Positions 50,613-59,664 of a stretch of DNA of 64,000 nt are shown here, in pieces. The notes below the pieces were generated by a model, which saw only the letters and a list, made by a program, of their open reading frames with translations, was not told the DNA's origin and made no database searches. The stretch comes from Paenibacillus illinoisensis NBRC 15959 (GTDB lineage Bacteria > Bacillota > Bacilli > Paenibacillales > Paenibacillaceae): NCBI RefSeq assembly GCF_004000925.1, contig NZ_BIME01000005.1, positions 310,001 through 374,000 of the forward strand. Reading direction: 5' to 3'. A program made the translations under genes and the position numbers. Positions within the stretch are counted from its first letter, which is position 1, and each line of letters starts with the position of its first letter.

Positions 50613-52211
50613 GTGCAGAATACCCCTGTAGGACAAGCGGCGGTATTGATGCTGCAAGGTACGGCATCGGATGTGGGGAAGAGTGTTATTACAACGGCAT
50701 TATGCCGGATATTCAAGCAGGATGGCTTCAGACCGGCCCCGTTTAAATCACAAAACATGGCGCTCAACTCCTATGTAACCGAAGATGGCAAGGAGATTGG
50801 CAGAGCCCAGGGAGCGCAGGCAGAAGCTTGCGGTATTGAAGCAACAACGGATATGAACCCGATATTGATCAAGCCCGTGCGGGATATGCACTCGCAGATC
50901 GTGGTGCACGGTGTACCTTTTGCCCAGATGAGTGCTTCGGATTATCGTCAGCATTTCCTGCCGGAAGCGAAGCAGACAGTCATGGATGCGCTGAATCGGC
51001 TGCGCGAAACCTATGATATTGTACTGATGGAAGGCGCAGGCAGTCCGGCCGAGATTAACTTGAAGGATCGGGACATTGTCAATATGAATCTGGCAGGCTG
51101 GGCGGATTCGCCAGTCATTCTGATCTCGGACATTGATCGCGGAGGCGTGTTTGCTTCCATTGTAGGTACACTTGAGCTGTTGGAGCCGCATGAGGTCCAG
51201 CGTGTAAAAGGATTTATCATTAACAAATTCCGGGGGGATCTGTCCCTGCTGCAGCCTGGACTCGACTGGCTCGAAGAGCGGACGGGCATTCCGGTATTGG
51301 GCGTACTGCCTTACATAAGAGATATACAGATTGAAGCTGAGGATTCCGTGGTGCTGGACTCCATGCGTCATGGCAAATCAGGGGAACGGGAGCTGGATCT
51401 TGCCGTTATTCGTTACCCGCGCATTTCCAACTTTACGGACTTTGACTCGCTGTCCCGTGAACCGGATGTCAATGTACGATATGTGACTTCCCCGGAAGAA
51501 CTGGGCCAGCCGGATGCCATTTTGCTTCCTGGTACGAAGGATACGATTGGTGATCTGGCATTCCTGAGAGAATCGGGTCTCGAGCAAGCTATCGCGAGTC
51601 GGACTGAACGTGATCACGTACAGCTTGTGGGCATATGCGGTGGATATCAGATGCTGGGCCAGCATTTAAAAGATCCGTTTGCAGTGGAAGCGAATCAGAT
51701 TCAGGAGGCACGGGGTCTGGGATGGCTACCGCTGTCGACCACTTTTCTGGAACATAAACAGACCGTTAGAGCTTCAGGGCGTGTGCTGCAGCGGCATCCG
51801 ATTCGTCTATATGGGGATCAAGATTCAGTTGATTCCATGCCTGTGAATGGGTACGAGATTCATATGGGCGTGACCGAGTGCCATGATGCGAAGCAAGTGA
51901 GTGCGCTGTTTGAGATTGCTCATCCAGGTGGTCAGCCTTTTCAGGAAGGCTGGGGGAGCCCGGATGGCAAAGTATGGGGAACGTACTTGCATGGTTTGTT
52001 TGAAAGTGACCAGTTCCGCCGCTCCTGGCTTAATGGCCTTCGGCAAGGGAAAGGACTCACTCCGCTTCAGGAAACCTATAGTGCTCATGAACGCAAGGAG
52101 ATGGAGTTCGACCGGGTAGCGGAATCTCTGCGCTCAGCCCTGGACATGAAACGTGTATACGAAATTATGGGAATCCAGTACCGAGATCCCGCTTCAAACG
52201 TTAAGGATTGA
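50613..52211 (+). CDS. cobQ: Adenosylcobyric acid synthase (CobQ/CbiP)
   Basis: A glutamine amidotransferase that amidates carboxylates b, d, e and g of adenosylcobyrinic a,c-diamide. 532 residues. The N-terminal ATP domain has 'LQGTASDVGKSVITTALCRI', 'KSQNMALNSYVT', 'GRAQGAQAEACGIEATTDMNPILIKP' and 'VLMEGAGSPAEINL'. The C-terminal class I GATase domain has 'GICGGYQMLG' with the nucleophilic Cys and 'GTYLHGLFES' with the catalytic His. GAGGTGATTGG precedes the GTG at 50613. Its presence without corrin-ring genes nearby means its substrate is made elsewhere in the genome or obtained by uptake. Confidence 0.95.
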   Translation: MQNTPVGQAAVLMLQGTASDVGKSVITTALCRIFKQDGFRPAPFKSQNMALNSYVTEDGKEIGRAQGAQAEACGIEATTDMNPILIKPVRDMHSQIVVHGVPFAQMSASDYRQHFLPEAKQTVMDALNRLRETYDIVLMEGAGSPAEINLKDRDIVNMNLAGWADSPVILISDIDRGGVFASIVGTLELLEPHEVQRVKGFIINKFRGDLSLLQPGLDWLEERTGIPVLGVLPYIRDIQIEAEDSVVLDSMRHGKSGERELDLAVIRYPRISNFTDFDSLSREPDVNVRYVTSPEELGQPDAILLPGTKDTIGDLAFLRESGLEQAIASRTERDHVQLVGICGGYQMLGQHLKDPFAVEANQIQEARGLGWLPLSTTFLEHKQTVRASGRVLQRHPIRLYGDQDSVDSMPVNGYEIHMGVTECHDAKQVSALFEIAHPGGQPFQEGWGSPDGKVWGTYLHGLFESDQFRRSWLNGLRQGKGLTPLQETYSAHERKEMEFDRVAESLRSALDMKRVYEIMGIQYRDPASNVKD

Positions 52212-52260
52212 ATAGCAAGCTGATGTATGATCAGCAATTTATAACCTATTCATAAAAAAC

Positions 52261-52318
52261 ACCCCCATGTGTATTGGCAGTACCCGGAAACGGGCTGCTG
52301 TTACGCATGGGGGTATTT
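52261..52318 (+). terminator. Intrinsic terminator of the btu-cob operon
   Basis: ACCCCCATG (52261-52269) pairs with CATGGGGGT (52306-52314), with an inner CCCG-GAAA-CGGG stem. A short T-rich tail follows. Confidence 0.75.
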
Positions 52319-52387
52319 GCGTGTCTGTGGTTTAATTGTGGTTCACGTAAGGGAATGATGGTTTAATGTTATACCTGGATTGTTATT

Positions 52388-54088
52388 TTAGTTAATTTTG
52401 AATTTCTTCATCGCAGACTGAAGTTCCATGGCCTGTTCATGCAGATGACGAACCGTACCCGAGTGGGAATCCATCTCACTGAGCTGATGCTCGGCGGTAG
52501 AAGCAATCTGCTGCATGCTCTCGCGTGATCTGGATGTAATCTGTGCTGTCTCTTCAACGGATGCACTAACTTCCTCTGCGCCTGCGGAGACTTCCTCTGT
52601 GGAAGCAGAGACGGTCTGGATGGTCAGGTTGACGTTCTGGATCAGTTCGTTCAGCTGCTGGAAGGCCGTTCCCGCTTGTTGAACGACATGGGTTCCAGAC
52701 CCGATTTCCTGGGTTACCCGGTTCATGGCACTCACCGAACGTTCCGCATCCTCGCGAATGGTTCCGAGATAATCGGCGATTTCCTCCGTGGCTGTTTTGG
52801 ACTGTTCCGCCAGCTTGCGGACTTCACCTGCTACGACAGCGAATCCCCGGCCATGCTCTCCGGCACGTGCTGCTTCAATGGAAGCATTAAGGGATAACAT
52901 GTTGATCTGTTTCGTAATTTCAAAAATGGATGTAACAATCGTGCCGATCGCTACGGAACGTTCATTCATCGTCTCCACGTAACGCAGTGACTCGTTTGCC
53001 GTCTGGCCGACACGTTCCATTTGCTGCACAGCATCCTGTGCGAGACGGTTACCGTTGACGGCTTCATTTGCAGCTTCACCAATCTGCTCCGATACTTCAG
53101 CAGCAGAAGAGGCGATATGCATGATGCCCTGCGTAATTTCTTCCATGGCTCTCGCATTCTCGGCAGCGCTTGAAGCAATGGTCACACTGCCTTTTTCGGC
53201 ATCTTCCGCAGAGCGGCTGGATTTTTTGACCATACCGGACATGGACTCCACCCGTCTTAACAGGTCATCGGAGCCCTGAACCACTTCATTGGAGGTAGAC
53301 AGTGCACGGCTGATCATTTCCTTCAAATTGTGGGTCATCGTTTGGAAGCTTGCGGCGAGCTGAGCAATTTCATCTTTGCCCTTGATTTGCAGCTGGGCGG
53401 TAAGGTCACCTTGGGAAATTTGTTTGCTGTGTTGTACGAGCTGAATGATTGGTTTGGTTACTCTTTTGATCATGCTGGCTGAGATCAGCCAACCGAGCAC
53501 GAAGACGAGTGCTGTGATACCCAGGCATAACCAGAAGATCTGAACGTTTTTATCCTGAATGAACTGGGCATCCATACTTACTGCCATGATCATATTGCTG
53601 CCCGCAATCGGAATAAAGGCTGCTTTATGTACGCCGAAGGAATCGGAATAAACGTCACTGATAACCATTTCTTTGCTTTCTACTGCCGTATTCATCGCGG
53701 ATTGCACGCTGATTTCATCTCCGGCTTTCATTTCTGAGGCTGCGTTAGCAATGACAACCGATGCTTTGCCTTCCTGGATGGATACAACGTAGGATGCATC
53801 TAAGTTATGTTCTTTTGCTTTTTCAGCTAGATAGGATTCAACCGTCAGAGCGGCACCTTCAGAACCCGCACCGCCACTCTGCACCTGCAAAATCTTGGAG
53901 GAGGAGACGTTCTTATATATATCCTGGATGGACGTGTTCAGGACCTTGTCGAACTGTGGAAGCACATAGCTCTGCATAATATTCATGGATACAGCATAGA
54001 AACTGATACTAAACAACAGGGAAGCGACCAGTAGAACGAGGAACAGCGTGCCTCTAATTTTGCCGGCAACCGTACGATTACGAAACAT
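52388..54088 (-). CDS. Methyl-accepting chemotaxis protein
   Basis: A 566-residue transmembrane chemoreceptor. TM1 is about 13-35, an extracytoplasmic single-Cache-like sensor about 36-182, TM2 about 183-205, HAMP ~205-258 ('[26 protein letters not shown]'), and the signalling domain to the end with the hairpin tip '[45 protein letters not shown]'. It would signal through CheW/CheA. The ligand is unknown. ATG 54088 follows AAAGGATGATCC. It stands alone, divergent from tcyP. Confidence 0.93.
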   Translation of the reverse strand: MFRNRTVAGKIRGTLFLVLLVASLLFSISFYAVSMNIMQSYVLPQFDKVLNTSIQDIYKNVSSSKILQVQSGGAGSEGAALTVESYLAEKAKEHNLDASYVVSIQEGKASVVIANAASEMKAGDEISVQSAMNTAVESKEMVISDVYSDSFGVHKAAFIPIAGSNMIMAVSMDAQFIQDKNVQIFWLCLGITALVFVLGWLISASMIKRVTKPIIQLVQHSKQISQGDLTAQLQIKGKDEIAQLAASFQTMTHNLKEMISRALSTSNEVVQGSDDLLRRVESMSGMVKKSSRSAEDAEKGSVTIASSAAENARAMEEITQGIMHIASSAAEVSEQIGEAANEAVNGNRLAQDAVQQMERVGQTANESLRYVETMNERSVAIGTIVTSIFEITKQINMLSLNASIEAARAGEHGRGFAVVAGEVRKLAEQSKTATEEIADYLGTIREDAERSVSAMNRVTQEIGSGTHVVQQAGTAFQQLNELIQNVNLTIQTVSASTEEVSAGAEEVSASVEETAQITSRSRESMQQIASTAEHQLSEMDSHSGTVRHLHEQAMELQSAMKKFKIN

Positions 54089-54423
54089 AGGATCATCCTT
54101 TCACGTCATGTTCATTAACATTTGTCGCTTTTCCGTATCGTAAGACTATATACCAACGAAAAAAGGCCTAATTTTCACGTTGAGAAAACTTGGGAATAAG
54201 CGGATATACCTATATTACAAAATTAACCGGGGGTTGAATAGAAGAATTTTCATTAAACGGTGAATTTTTTTCAGAAATTCTTGAATGTATTACATGCATA
54301 TTACATAATATCAATTAATACCTACCAGAATAGTTTGATATATGATATATTGTTCAATGTCGCATAAAGCGAATAGAAAAAAACCGTTCAATCGGTATGC
54401 ACATTCTGAGGAGGATTTACAAG
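54089..54423. promoter_or_regulatory. AT-rich divergent region between MCP gene and tcyP
   Basis: TTGAAT (54281-54286) and CATAAT (54304-54309) at 17-base spacing form a plausible tcyP promoter, giving a leader of ~108 bases. The leader includes 'ATACCTACCAGAATAG', a possible protein-binding site. I see no riboswitch and no supported open frame. Confidence 0.45.
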
Positions 54424-55821
54424 ATGGATACTTTTCTAGTCATTCTGAACGTAGTGATTATGCTCGTTCTTCTAGGCGTCCTGTATTGGATGCAAAAGAA
54501 ACATATTTCCTTTACCAAGCGTGTATTCGCGGGTTTGGGAATCGGGGTTGTGTATGGCGTCATTCTTCAACTGATATACTCGTCTAATTCTGACATTGTT
54601 ACCAAGTCTGTTGACTGGTTTAATCTTGTCGGTTCAGGATATGTTAAATTGCTGCAGATGGTCGTGATTCCTCTCATCATGGTTTCCATTATTTCGGCCA
54701 TCATGAATTTGAAAGGCAAGCAAAACCTCGGCAAAATGAGCTTCTCGATCATTGCGATTCTGCTCATTACGACGGCTATTGCGGCAAGTGTAAGTATCGT
54801 AACAAGTCTGAGCTTCAACCTGACTTCCATTGAAATTGAAGGCGGGGACAGAGAGCTCGCGCAGGGGCAGAAGATGGAGGAACGTCTTGTTGATGTACAG
54901 GATCAAACGATTCCGCAGCAGGTTCTGGAATTCATTCCTTCCAATCCATTTGCAGATATGACCGGTGAACGCCGCACATCTACTCTTGCTGTTGTTATCT
55001 TCTCGGCATTTATCGGTGTGGCAGTACTTGGACTGGATCGCAAGAAACCACAGCAGGCGGAAACGTTCCGAGGCATGGTGAATGCGGTATATGCTGTAGT
55101 CATGCGGATCGTAACGCTGGTGCTCAGGCTGACTCCATACGGGATTCTAGCGCTCATTACGAAAGTAACGGCCACCACGAATCCGGATGAAATCCTGAAA
55201 CTCATCAAATTCGTCATTGCTTCCTACGTTGCCTTGATTGTGATGTTTATCATCCACCTGATTATTATCGCGCTGTTCGGCTTCAATCCGTTGACGTATG
55301 TGAAAAAGGTTCTGCCAACCCTGGTATTTGCCTTCACATCCCGTTCAAGTGCAGCTGCAATCCCGCTTAACGTGGAGACACAGACGAAGAAATTGGGCGT
55401 ATCCGAAGGTATTGCGAATCTCTCGGCAAGCTTCGGGGCTACCATTGGTCAAAACGGCTGCGCCGGAATCTATCCGGCCATGCTGGCGGTGATGATTGCT
55501 CCTACGGTCGGTATCGACCCGATGAGCTGGGACTTCATCATTACGCTGATCCTGGTTGTCGTGATCAGTTCATTCGGCGTAGCCGGTGTAGGCGGCGGGG
55601 CAACCTTCGCTTCCCTGATCGTATTGTCCACGATGAATCTGCCAGTCGCACTCGCAGGCTTGCTGATCTCGGTTGAGCCGCTGATCGACATGGGTCGTAC
55701 GGCACTGAACGTGAACGATTCAATGACCGCAGGTCTTGTATCCAGTAAAATTCTGAAAGAGAATGATCAGGATACCTTCAATGATCAAAGCCGTGATCTG
55801 GATTCCGCTGTTCAAGCTTAA
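54424..55821 (+). CDS. tcyP: L-cystine uptake protein TcyP (dicarboxylate/amino acid:cation symporter family)
   Basis: A 465-residue symporter with about eight to ten membrane segments of the DAACS fold: 'GSGYVKLLQMVVIPLIMVSIISAIMNL', 'FTSRSSAAAIPLNVETQTKKLGVSEGIANLSASFGATIGQNGCAGIYPAMLAVMIAP' and 'LISVEPLIDMGRTALNVNDSMTAG'. The 'QNGCAG' variant in place of the glutamate-carrier 'NMDG'-type signature and the ~463-residue length match TcyP. AGGAGG lies before ATG 54424; the ATG at 54397 is less well placed. Followed by a terminator at 55871-55906. Confidence 0.9.
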   Translation: MDTFLVILNVVIMLVLLGVLYWMQKKHISFTKRVFAGLGIGVVYGVILQLIYSSNSDIVTKSVDWFNLVGSGYVKLLQMVVIPLIMVSIISAIMNLKGKQNLGKMSFSIIAILLITTAIAASVSIVTSLSFNLTSIEIEGGDRELAQGQKMEERLVDVQDQTIPQQVLEFIPSNPFADMTGERRTSTLAVVIFSAFIGVAVLGLDRKKPQQAETFRGMVNAVYAVVMRIVTLVLRLTPYGILALITKVTATTNPDEILKLIKFVIASYVALIVMFIIHLIIIALFGFNPLTYVKKVLPTLVFAFTSRSSAAAIPLNVETQTKKLGVSEGIANLSASFGATIGQNGCAGIYPAMLAVMIAPTVGIDPMSWDFIITLILVVVISSFGVAGVGGGATFASLIVLSTMNLPVALAGLLISVEPLIDMGRTALNVNDSMTAGLVSSKILKENDQDTFNDQSRDLDSAVQA

Positions 55822-55870
55822 TCCGGACTCCATAACTTGGATGGCTTATGCGCAGCAATAAGTCAAAATT

Positions 55871-55906
55871 AGCCGTTCTACGGGTTACCCGTAGGGCGGC
55901 TTTTTT
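55871..55906 (+). terminator. Intrinsic terminator after tcyP
   Basis: AGCCGTTCTACGGGT pairs with ACCCGTAGGGCGGCT, followed by six T residues. Confidence 0.88.
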
Positions 55907-55990
55907 ACATAATCGCAGATTGTCGTTATTTAGTGCTGTTCAATGGATGGGAAATGTGATAGAGTATTCATGTTTTGGCCCAGGCCAGAC

Positions 55991-56030
55991 CGCGGTTCGT
56001 AACCATCCCGCGTAATCAAAACTAGGAAGG
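55991..56030 (+). promoter_or_regulatory. preQ1-I riboswitch controlling translation of the downstream transporter
   Basis: P1 is CGCGG (55991-55995) with CCGCG (56008-56012), enclosing a 12-base loop with TTCGTAACCATC and the C just before the 3' arm that reads preQ1. The A-rich tail TAATCAAAACTAGG (56013-56026) can form the pseudoknot with the loop. Layout and spacing match the preQ1-I class known upstream of queuosine genes. The tail merges with AGGAAGG, the ribosome site, so ligand binding should block translation. Confidence 0.8.
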
Positions 56031-56032
56031 CA

Positions 56033-56728
56033 GTGTATGTATTTATGTTTAATTTGGGTTGGGGAGCACTTTTTGTTCTCGTAACATATGGTTTTTTCCT
56101 ATTGTGTTACCGTCTGTTCGGTAAAAAGGGCCTGTATGCCTGGATTGGTGTGGCTACGGTTATAGCCAATATTCAGGTGACCAAAACGATAGATATTATG
56201 GGAATTGTACTGACGCTTGGCAATACGATGTATGTCAGCATGTACCTGACCAGTGACCTTCTCAATGAGAAGTATGGATCGGGTGAAGCGCGGAAGGCTG
56301 TATGGTTCGGATTCTTCACGTTAATCATGACGACGGTACTGATGCAGATGGTCATCTTCTTCGAACCGGCACCGACGGACTTTGCGCAAGAGTCGATGGA
56401 AACCTTGTTTGGTCTGCTGCCACGTCTGGCACTCGGAAGTCTGACAGCGTATTTCATCAGCCAGTTCCTGGACGTGCGGCTGTTCAGTATGCTGCGCAAG
56501 GTTGCACCTGGACGCAATCAGTTGTGGATTCGTACAAACGGCAGCTCGATCGTCAGTTCCTTTGTGGATACACTGGTATTCTGCACGATTGCATTTGCGT
56601 TTATCTATCCATGGGATGTCTGGCTCGAAATCTTCCTGACAACGTACATTATCAAATTCGTGTTGACCGCGGTAGGTACGCCGTTTATATATGCAGCGCG
56701 TAATTTTAAAATTAAGGATGAAGTCTAA
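56033..56728 (+). CDS. Queuosine precursor transporter (YhhQ/QueT-like, VUT_1/DUF165)
   Basis: A 231-residue membrane protein with six hydrophobic segments. It carries the DUF165 features 'LGNTMYVSMYLTSDLLNEKYGSGEARKAVWFGF', 'SQFLDVRLFSMLRK' and 'LWIRTNGSSIVSSFVDTLVFCTIAF'. YhhQ-type proteins import preQ0/preQ1 for queuosine tRNA modification, matching the preQ1 riboswitch directly upstream. The start is probably GTG 56033 (AGGA five bases upstream); ATG 56045 is in frame but far from the site. It ends at a bidirectional terminator. Confidence 0.9.
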   Translation: MYVFMFNLGWGALFVLVTYGFFLLCYRLFGKKGLYAWIGVATVIANIQVTKTIDIMGIVLTLGNTMYVSMYLTSDLLNEKYGSGEARKAVWFGFFTLIMTTVLMQMVIFFEPAPTDFAQESMETLFGLLPRLALGSLTAYFISQFLDVRLFSMLRKVAPGRNQLWIRTNGSSIVSSFVDTLVFCTIAFAFIYPWDVWLEIFLTTYIIKFVLTAVGTPFIYAARNFKIKDEV

Positions 56729-56796
56729 TCCGATCTCGTCTACATCCATATTCATTCGAGTATGGTTGTTAGCAACGTAACAAGTCTTATAACGAG

Positions 56797-56840
56797 AATA
56801 ACCCGCAAGCCATATGGATATGGTTTCGCGGGTTATTTTT
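56797..56840. terminator. Bidirectional terminator between transporter and aminopeptidase genes
   Basis: AATAACCCGC pairs with GCGGGTTATT, with inner CCATAT/ATATGG pairing. T-run on the + strand and A-run on the left give both directions. Confidence 0.88.
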
Positions 56841-56858
56841 AATTGCATATCTTAGAGG

Positions 56859-57947
56859 TTAGTCTGTCAGGATCTGCAGTTCTTTTGGATAGGAAGTCAG
56901 CACTTCAACTCCGGTATCTGTGACAAGAACATCGTCCTCAATTCGTACTCCGCCTGCAGGGGTATAGATGCCTGGTTCAATCGTGAATACGGTGCCTTCC
57001 TGCAGAAGATCCATATTCTGTCCATGCAGGGAAGGATACTCGTGCACATCAATTCCCAGACCGTGTCCAACACGGTGCATAAATCGTTCGCCGTATCCGG
57101 CATCTTCCGTCACCTGACGTGCTGCACGGTCGATATCGGCACAGGCCACGCCTGGCTTAACTGCAAGAATGGCAGCTTCGTTTGCGGCAAGCACGGTATT
57201 GTAGATGGTTTTCAGTTCAGGAGAAATGTCACCAAAAGCAAATGTACGCGTAATATCAGATGCATACCCTGCAGCGTATACGCCCATATCAAACATCAGC
57301 AAGTCGCCATGCTGCAGCTTGCGTTCACCCGGTGTACCATGCGGCAGACCTGTCTTGGGTCCGGTAAGCACCATGGTATCGAAGGAGGGACCATCTGCAC
57401 CCAGTTTCTTCATCTGATATTCCATTTCAGCGACCAGTTCAATCTCAGTTACGCCTGAGCGTACATGGGACAGTCCCAGGCGCAGGGTTTCTTCAATAAG
57501 ATGAATGGCATGACGGATGCGGGCAACTTCGTCCGGTGTCTTCTTGACGCGCAGTGTACGGAGCAGAGGACCGACATCCTCGAACTTGACTGCACCAAGG
57601 GCAGCGGTCAGCTGCTCGTAACGCGCAACGGTGACGTATTCTTTTTCAAGGCCCATCCGGCCGAGGCGTCCCTGATAACGTTCGAATAATGCATAGGGAT
57701 TATCGGTATCGGTATGAGTTGCGATATGGGTTACCGAGGAGGCAGCTGCAGCAGCTTCAGCGTCCAGGGCAGGCACAATCAGTAAAGGTTCCTCGCCACG
57801 GGCGAGAACAAGACCGAGAAAACGTTCATGCGGGTTGCTTGCAAAACCAGTTAAATAGTAGATATGTTTCGGATCTGTAATCAGCATGGCGTCCAATCCT
57901 TGTGCAGACAGATCAGCTTCCAGACGGGATAAAGGGCTTTGGTTCAT
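56859..57947 (-). CDS. M24-family Xaa-Pro aminopeptidase/dipeptidase
   Basis: A 362-residue metallopeptidase. An N-terminal creatinase-type domain (~1-130, 'LDAMLITDPKHIYYLTGFASNPHERFL') precedes the pita-bread catalytic domain. Its dimetal ligands are visible: Asp and Asp in 'LMFDMGVYAAGYASDITRTF', His in 'HRVGHGLGIDVHEYP', Glu in 'FTIEPGIYTP' and Glu in 'VRIEDDVLVT'. It cleaves X-Pro peptide bonds (PepQ or YpdF-like) in the cytosol. GAAAGGTGGAG precedes ATG 57947. Promoter at 57987-58014. Confidence 0.92.
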   Translation of the reverse strand: MNQSPLSRLEADLSAQGLDAMLITDPKHIYYLTGFASNPHERFLGLVLARGEEPLLIVPALDAEAAAAASSVTHIATHTDTDNPYALFERYQGRLGRMGLEKEYVTVARYEQLTAALGAVKFEDVGPLLRTLRVKKTPDEVARIRHAIHLIEETLRLGLSHVRSGVTEIELVAEMEYQMKKLGADGPSFDTMVLTGPKTGLPHGTPGERKLQHGDLLMFDMGVYAAGYASDITRTFAFGDISPELKTIYNTVLAANEAAILAVKPGVACADIDRAARQVTEDAGYGERFMHRVGHGLGIDVHEYPSLHGQNMDLLQEGTVFTIEPGIYTPAGGVRIEDDVLVTDTGVEVLTSYPKELQILTD

Positions 57948-58285
57948 ATGTGTATAGCTCCACCTTTCAGTTCTTTCTATCCTTCTATTATAGAAGAATA
58001 ATGAAAAATGCCAAAGGGGAGTGACTGAAGGGCCTTATTTATTATGGTCAATTTTCCGTTTAGGCGAACAGAGAGAGGGGTAAATACAGGGCGAAACGAC
58101 GTTGAGGATGGTTGACTGCTAACGGTACAAATAACGGTACAAATACAGATACCGGTAGAGATACCGATTGAGGACAGAGATAGAGGATAGTGATAGAGGA
58201 CAGATACGGAGAATAAATATCCTTGAACATATCGCAGCAGCATTTGGTAGATTCGAACTACACTAATTCAATAGAAGGAGATGAG
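57948..58285. other. 338-base gene-free region with purine-rich imperfect repeats
   Basis: It contains the aminopeptidase promoter on the left. The stretch 58120-58215 has short degenerate repeats: ACGGTACAAAT twice (58119-58145 area), then variants of GATACCG and of GAGGACAGAGATA/GAGGATAGTGATA. No coding frame or array-like spacing is present. Confidence 0.5.
57987..58014 (-). promoter_or_regulatory. Sigma-A promoter for the M24 aminopeptidase gene
   Basis: On the - strand, TTGGCA (58014-58009), 16-base spacer, TATAAT (57992-57987). The -10 lies within the perfect palindrome CTTCTATTATAGAAG (57982-57996), a possible operator. Confidence 0.7.
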
Positions 58286-59494
58286 ATGATGAATAACCGA
58301 GTAAGTGTTCCACTATACGCTTCGCTGTTAAGTATGGCCCTGCTGACGGCCTGTGCTTCAGGCGATCCTTCCACAGAATCGCAGCAGGTGTCTCAAGGTC
58401 AAGGCACAGGTCAGGGAGAGACAGCAAATGGAGGCAATGACAAGGCGAGTACCGGGGAAGAAGGAACACAGGAGAATACGGTTATCCCATATCAGGCTTC
58501 GGTCCTGGCCACTGGACTAAACGCACCATGGGAATTGGTAAGCGTGCCAGACGGACGAATGTTTGTTACGGAGCGTCCTGGAACGATACGGGTCATTAAG
58601 GATGGAGAATTGCAAACCGAACCACTTATTGCGTTTGAGGCTCCGTTCAATGAAGAGGGAGAAGGGGGCTTGCTCGGTCTGGCTGCAGATCCGGACTTTG
58701 AGAATAACGGTTATCTCTACGCCTACCATTCCTACCTTGAAGGGGACGAGATCGCAAATCGGGTATTGCGCTTGAAGGTGAATGGAGATCAAGCCGTGAT
58801 CGACAAGGAACTGCTGGGTAACATCCCTGGCGGGGCCAATCATAATGGAGGCCGCATTAAGATTGGTCCGGACAACATGCTCTACATTACAACCGGTGAA
58901 CGTTATGAACCGGAACTCGCACAGGACCAGAACAGCTTGGGTGGCAAAATATTGCGGATTGGTCTCGACGGATCGATCCCTGCAGATAACCCGTGGCCGA
59001 ATTCCCCTGTATACAGCATGGGACACCGCAATGCCCAGGGTCTTGCATGGAATCCGGATAATAAGTACCTCTATGCTACCGAGCACGGTCAGCGTAACTA
59101 CGATGAGATTAACCGGATTGAAGCAGGGGAGAACTATGGCTGGCCTGAAGTTGAAGGCGATGAGGATGACAATGGTACCTACCGGGCTCCGCTCACTCAT
59201 AGTGGTGACGATACATGGGCACCATCGGGTATTGCTTTTATAGAGGAAGGACCGTGGGCGGGTTCACTGCTTGCGGCTAACCTGAGAGGCGAGCAATTGC
59301 TGCATATTACCCTGTCCGAGGATGGTACACAAGTGGAGAAGGTGGAGCCCATTTTTGAAGATGAGTGGGGACGCATTCGTAACGTGACTGCCGGAGAAGA
59401 CGGGAAGTTGTACATTCTGACGAACAATCGGGACGGAAGAGGAACTTCGAGGGATGGGGACGACCACATCATTGTACTAACACCGGAGAATTGA
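58286..59494 (+). CDS. Sugar-dehydrogenase-like (GSDH family) beta-propeller lipoprotein
   Basis: A protein of 402 residues. The signal peptide has the lipobox 'LLTACASG', then a Gln/Gly/Glu-rich linker (~25-65). The glucose/sorbosone-dehydrogenase propeller has 'LATGLNAPWELVSVPDGRMFVTERPGTIRVI', 'GGLLGLAADPDFENNGYLYAYHS', 'NHNGGRIKIGPDNMLYITTGER', 'MGHRNAQGLAWNPDN' and 'YATEHGQRNYDEINRI'. YliI/Asd-type members oxidise aldoses with PQQ; whether this host has PQQ is unknown. ATG 58286 or 58289 follows AAGGAG; the ATG at 58223 has no site. Confidence 0.9.
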   Translation: MMNNRVSVPLYASLLSMALLTACASGDPSTESQQVSQGQGTGQGETANGGNDKASTGEEGTQENTVIPYQASVLATGLNAPWELVSVPDGRMFVTERPGTIRVIKDGELQTEPLIAFEAPFNEEGEGGLLGLAADPDFENNGYLYAYHSYLEGDEIANRVLRLKVNGDQAVIDKELLGNIPGGANHNGGRIKIGPDNMLYITTGERYEPELAQDQNSLGGKILRIGLDGSIPADNPWPNSPVYSMGHRNAQGLAWNPDNKYLYATEHGQRNYDEINRIEAGENYGWPEVEGDEDDNGTYRAPLTHSGDDTWAPSGIAFIEEGPWAGSLLAANLRGEQLLHITLSEDGTQVEKVEPIFEDEWGRIRNVTAGEDGKLYILTNNRDGRGTSRDGDDHIIVLTPEN

Positions 59495-59576
59495 GCTCCT
59501 GAATCCGGGTTCCATTACTAGTATCGGAGCTCAAGCATGCTTCTAATAGAACCCGGTTCCTGTTCGTTAAAATAGA

Positions 59577-59620
59577 AAAAGGGGCGTCCCGCCAAGTTCA
59601 TGACTTTGGGACAGCCCCTT
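59577..59620 (-). terminator. Intrinsic terminator of the MBL-fold gene (- strand)
   Basis: Read on the - strand, AAGGGGCTGTCCC pairs with GGGACGCCCCTT and is followed by TTTTT. The sugar-dehydrogenase gene on the + strand ends 80 bases to the left with its own weak inverted repeats (GAGCTCC/GGAGCTC, 59493-59532). Confidence 0.8.
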
Positions 59621-59664
59621 GATTGCTTTATATATGGAAGCACATAGCAGATGGATACTGCCAA

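Noticed and set aside
58115-58220. CRISPR array or minisatellite coding region
   Set aside because: The repeat units are short, degenerate and not separated by unique spacers of constant length; no cas genes are nearby.
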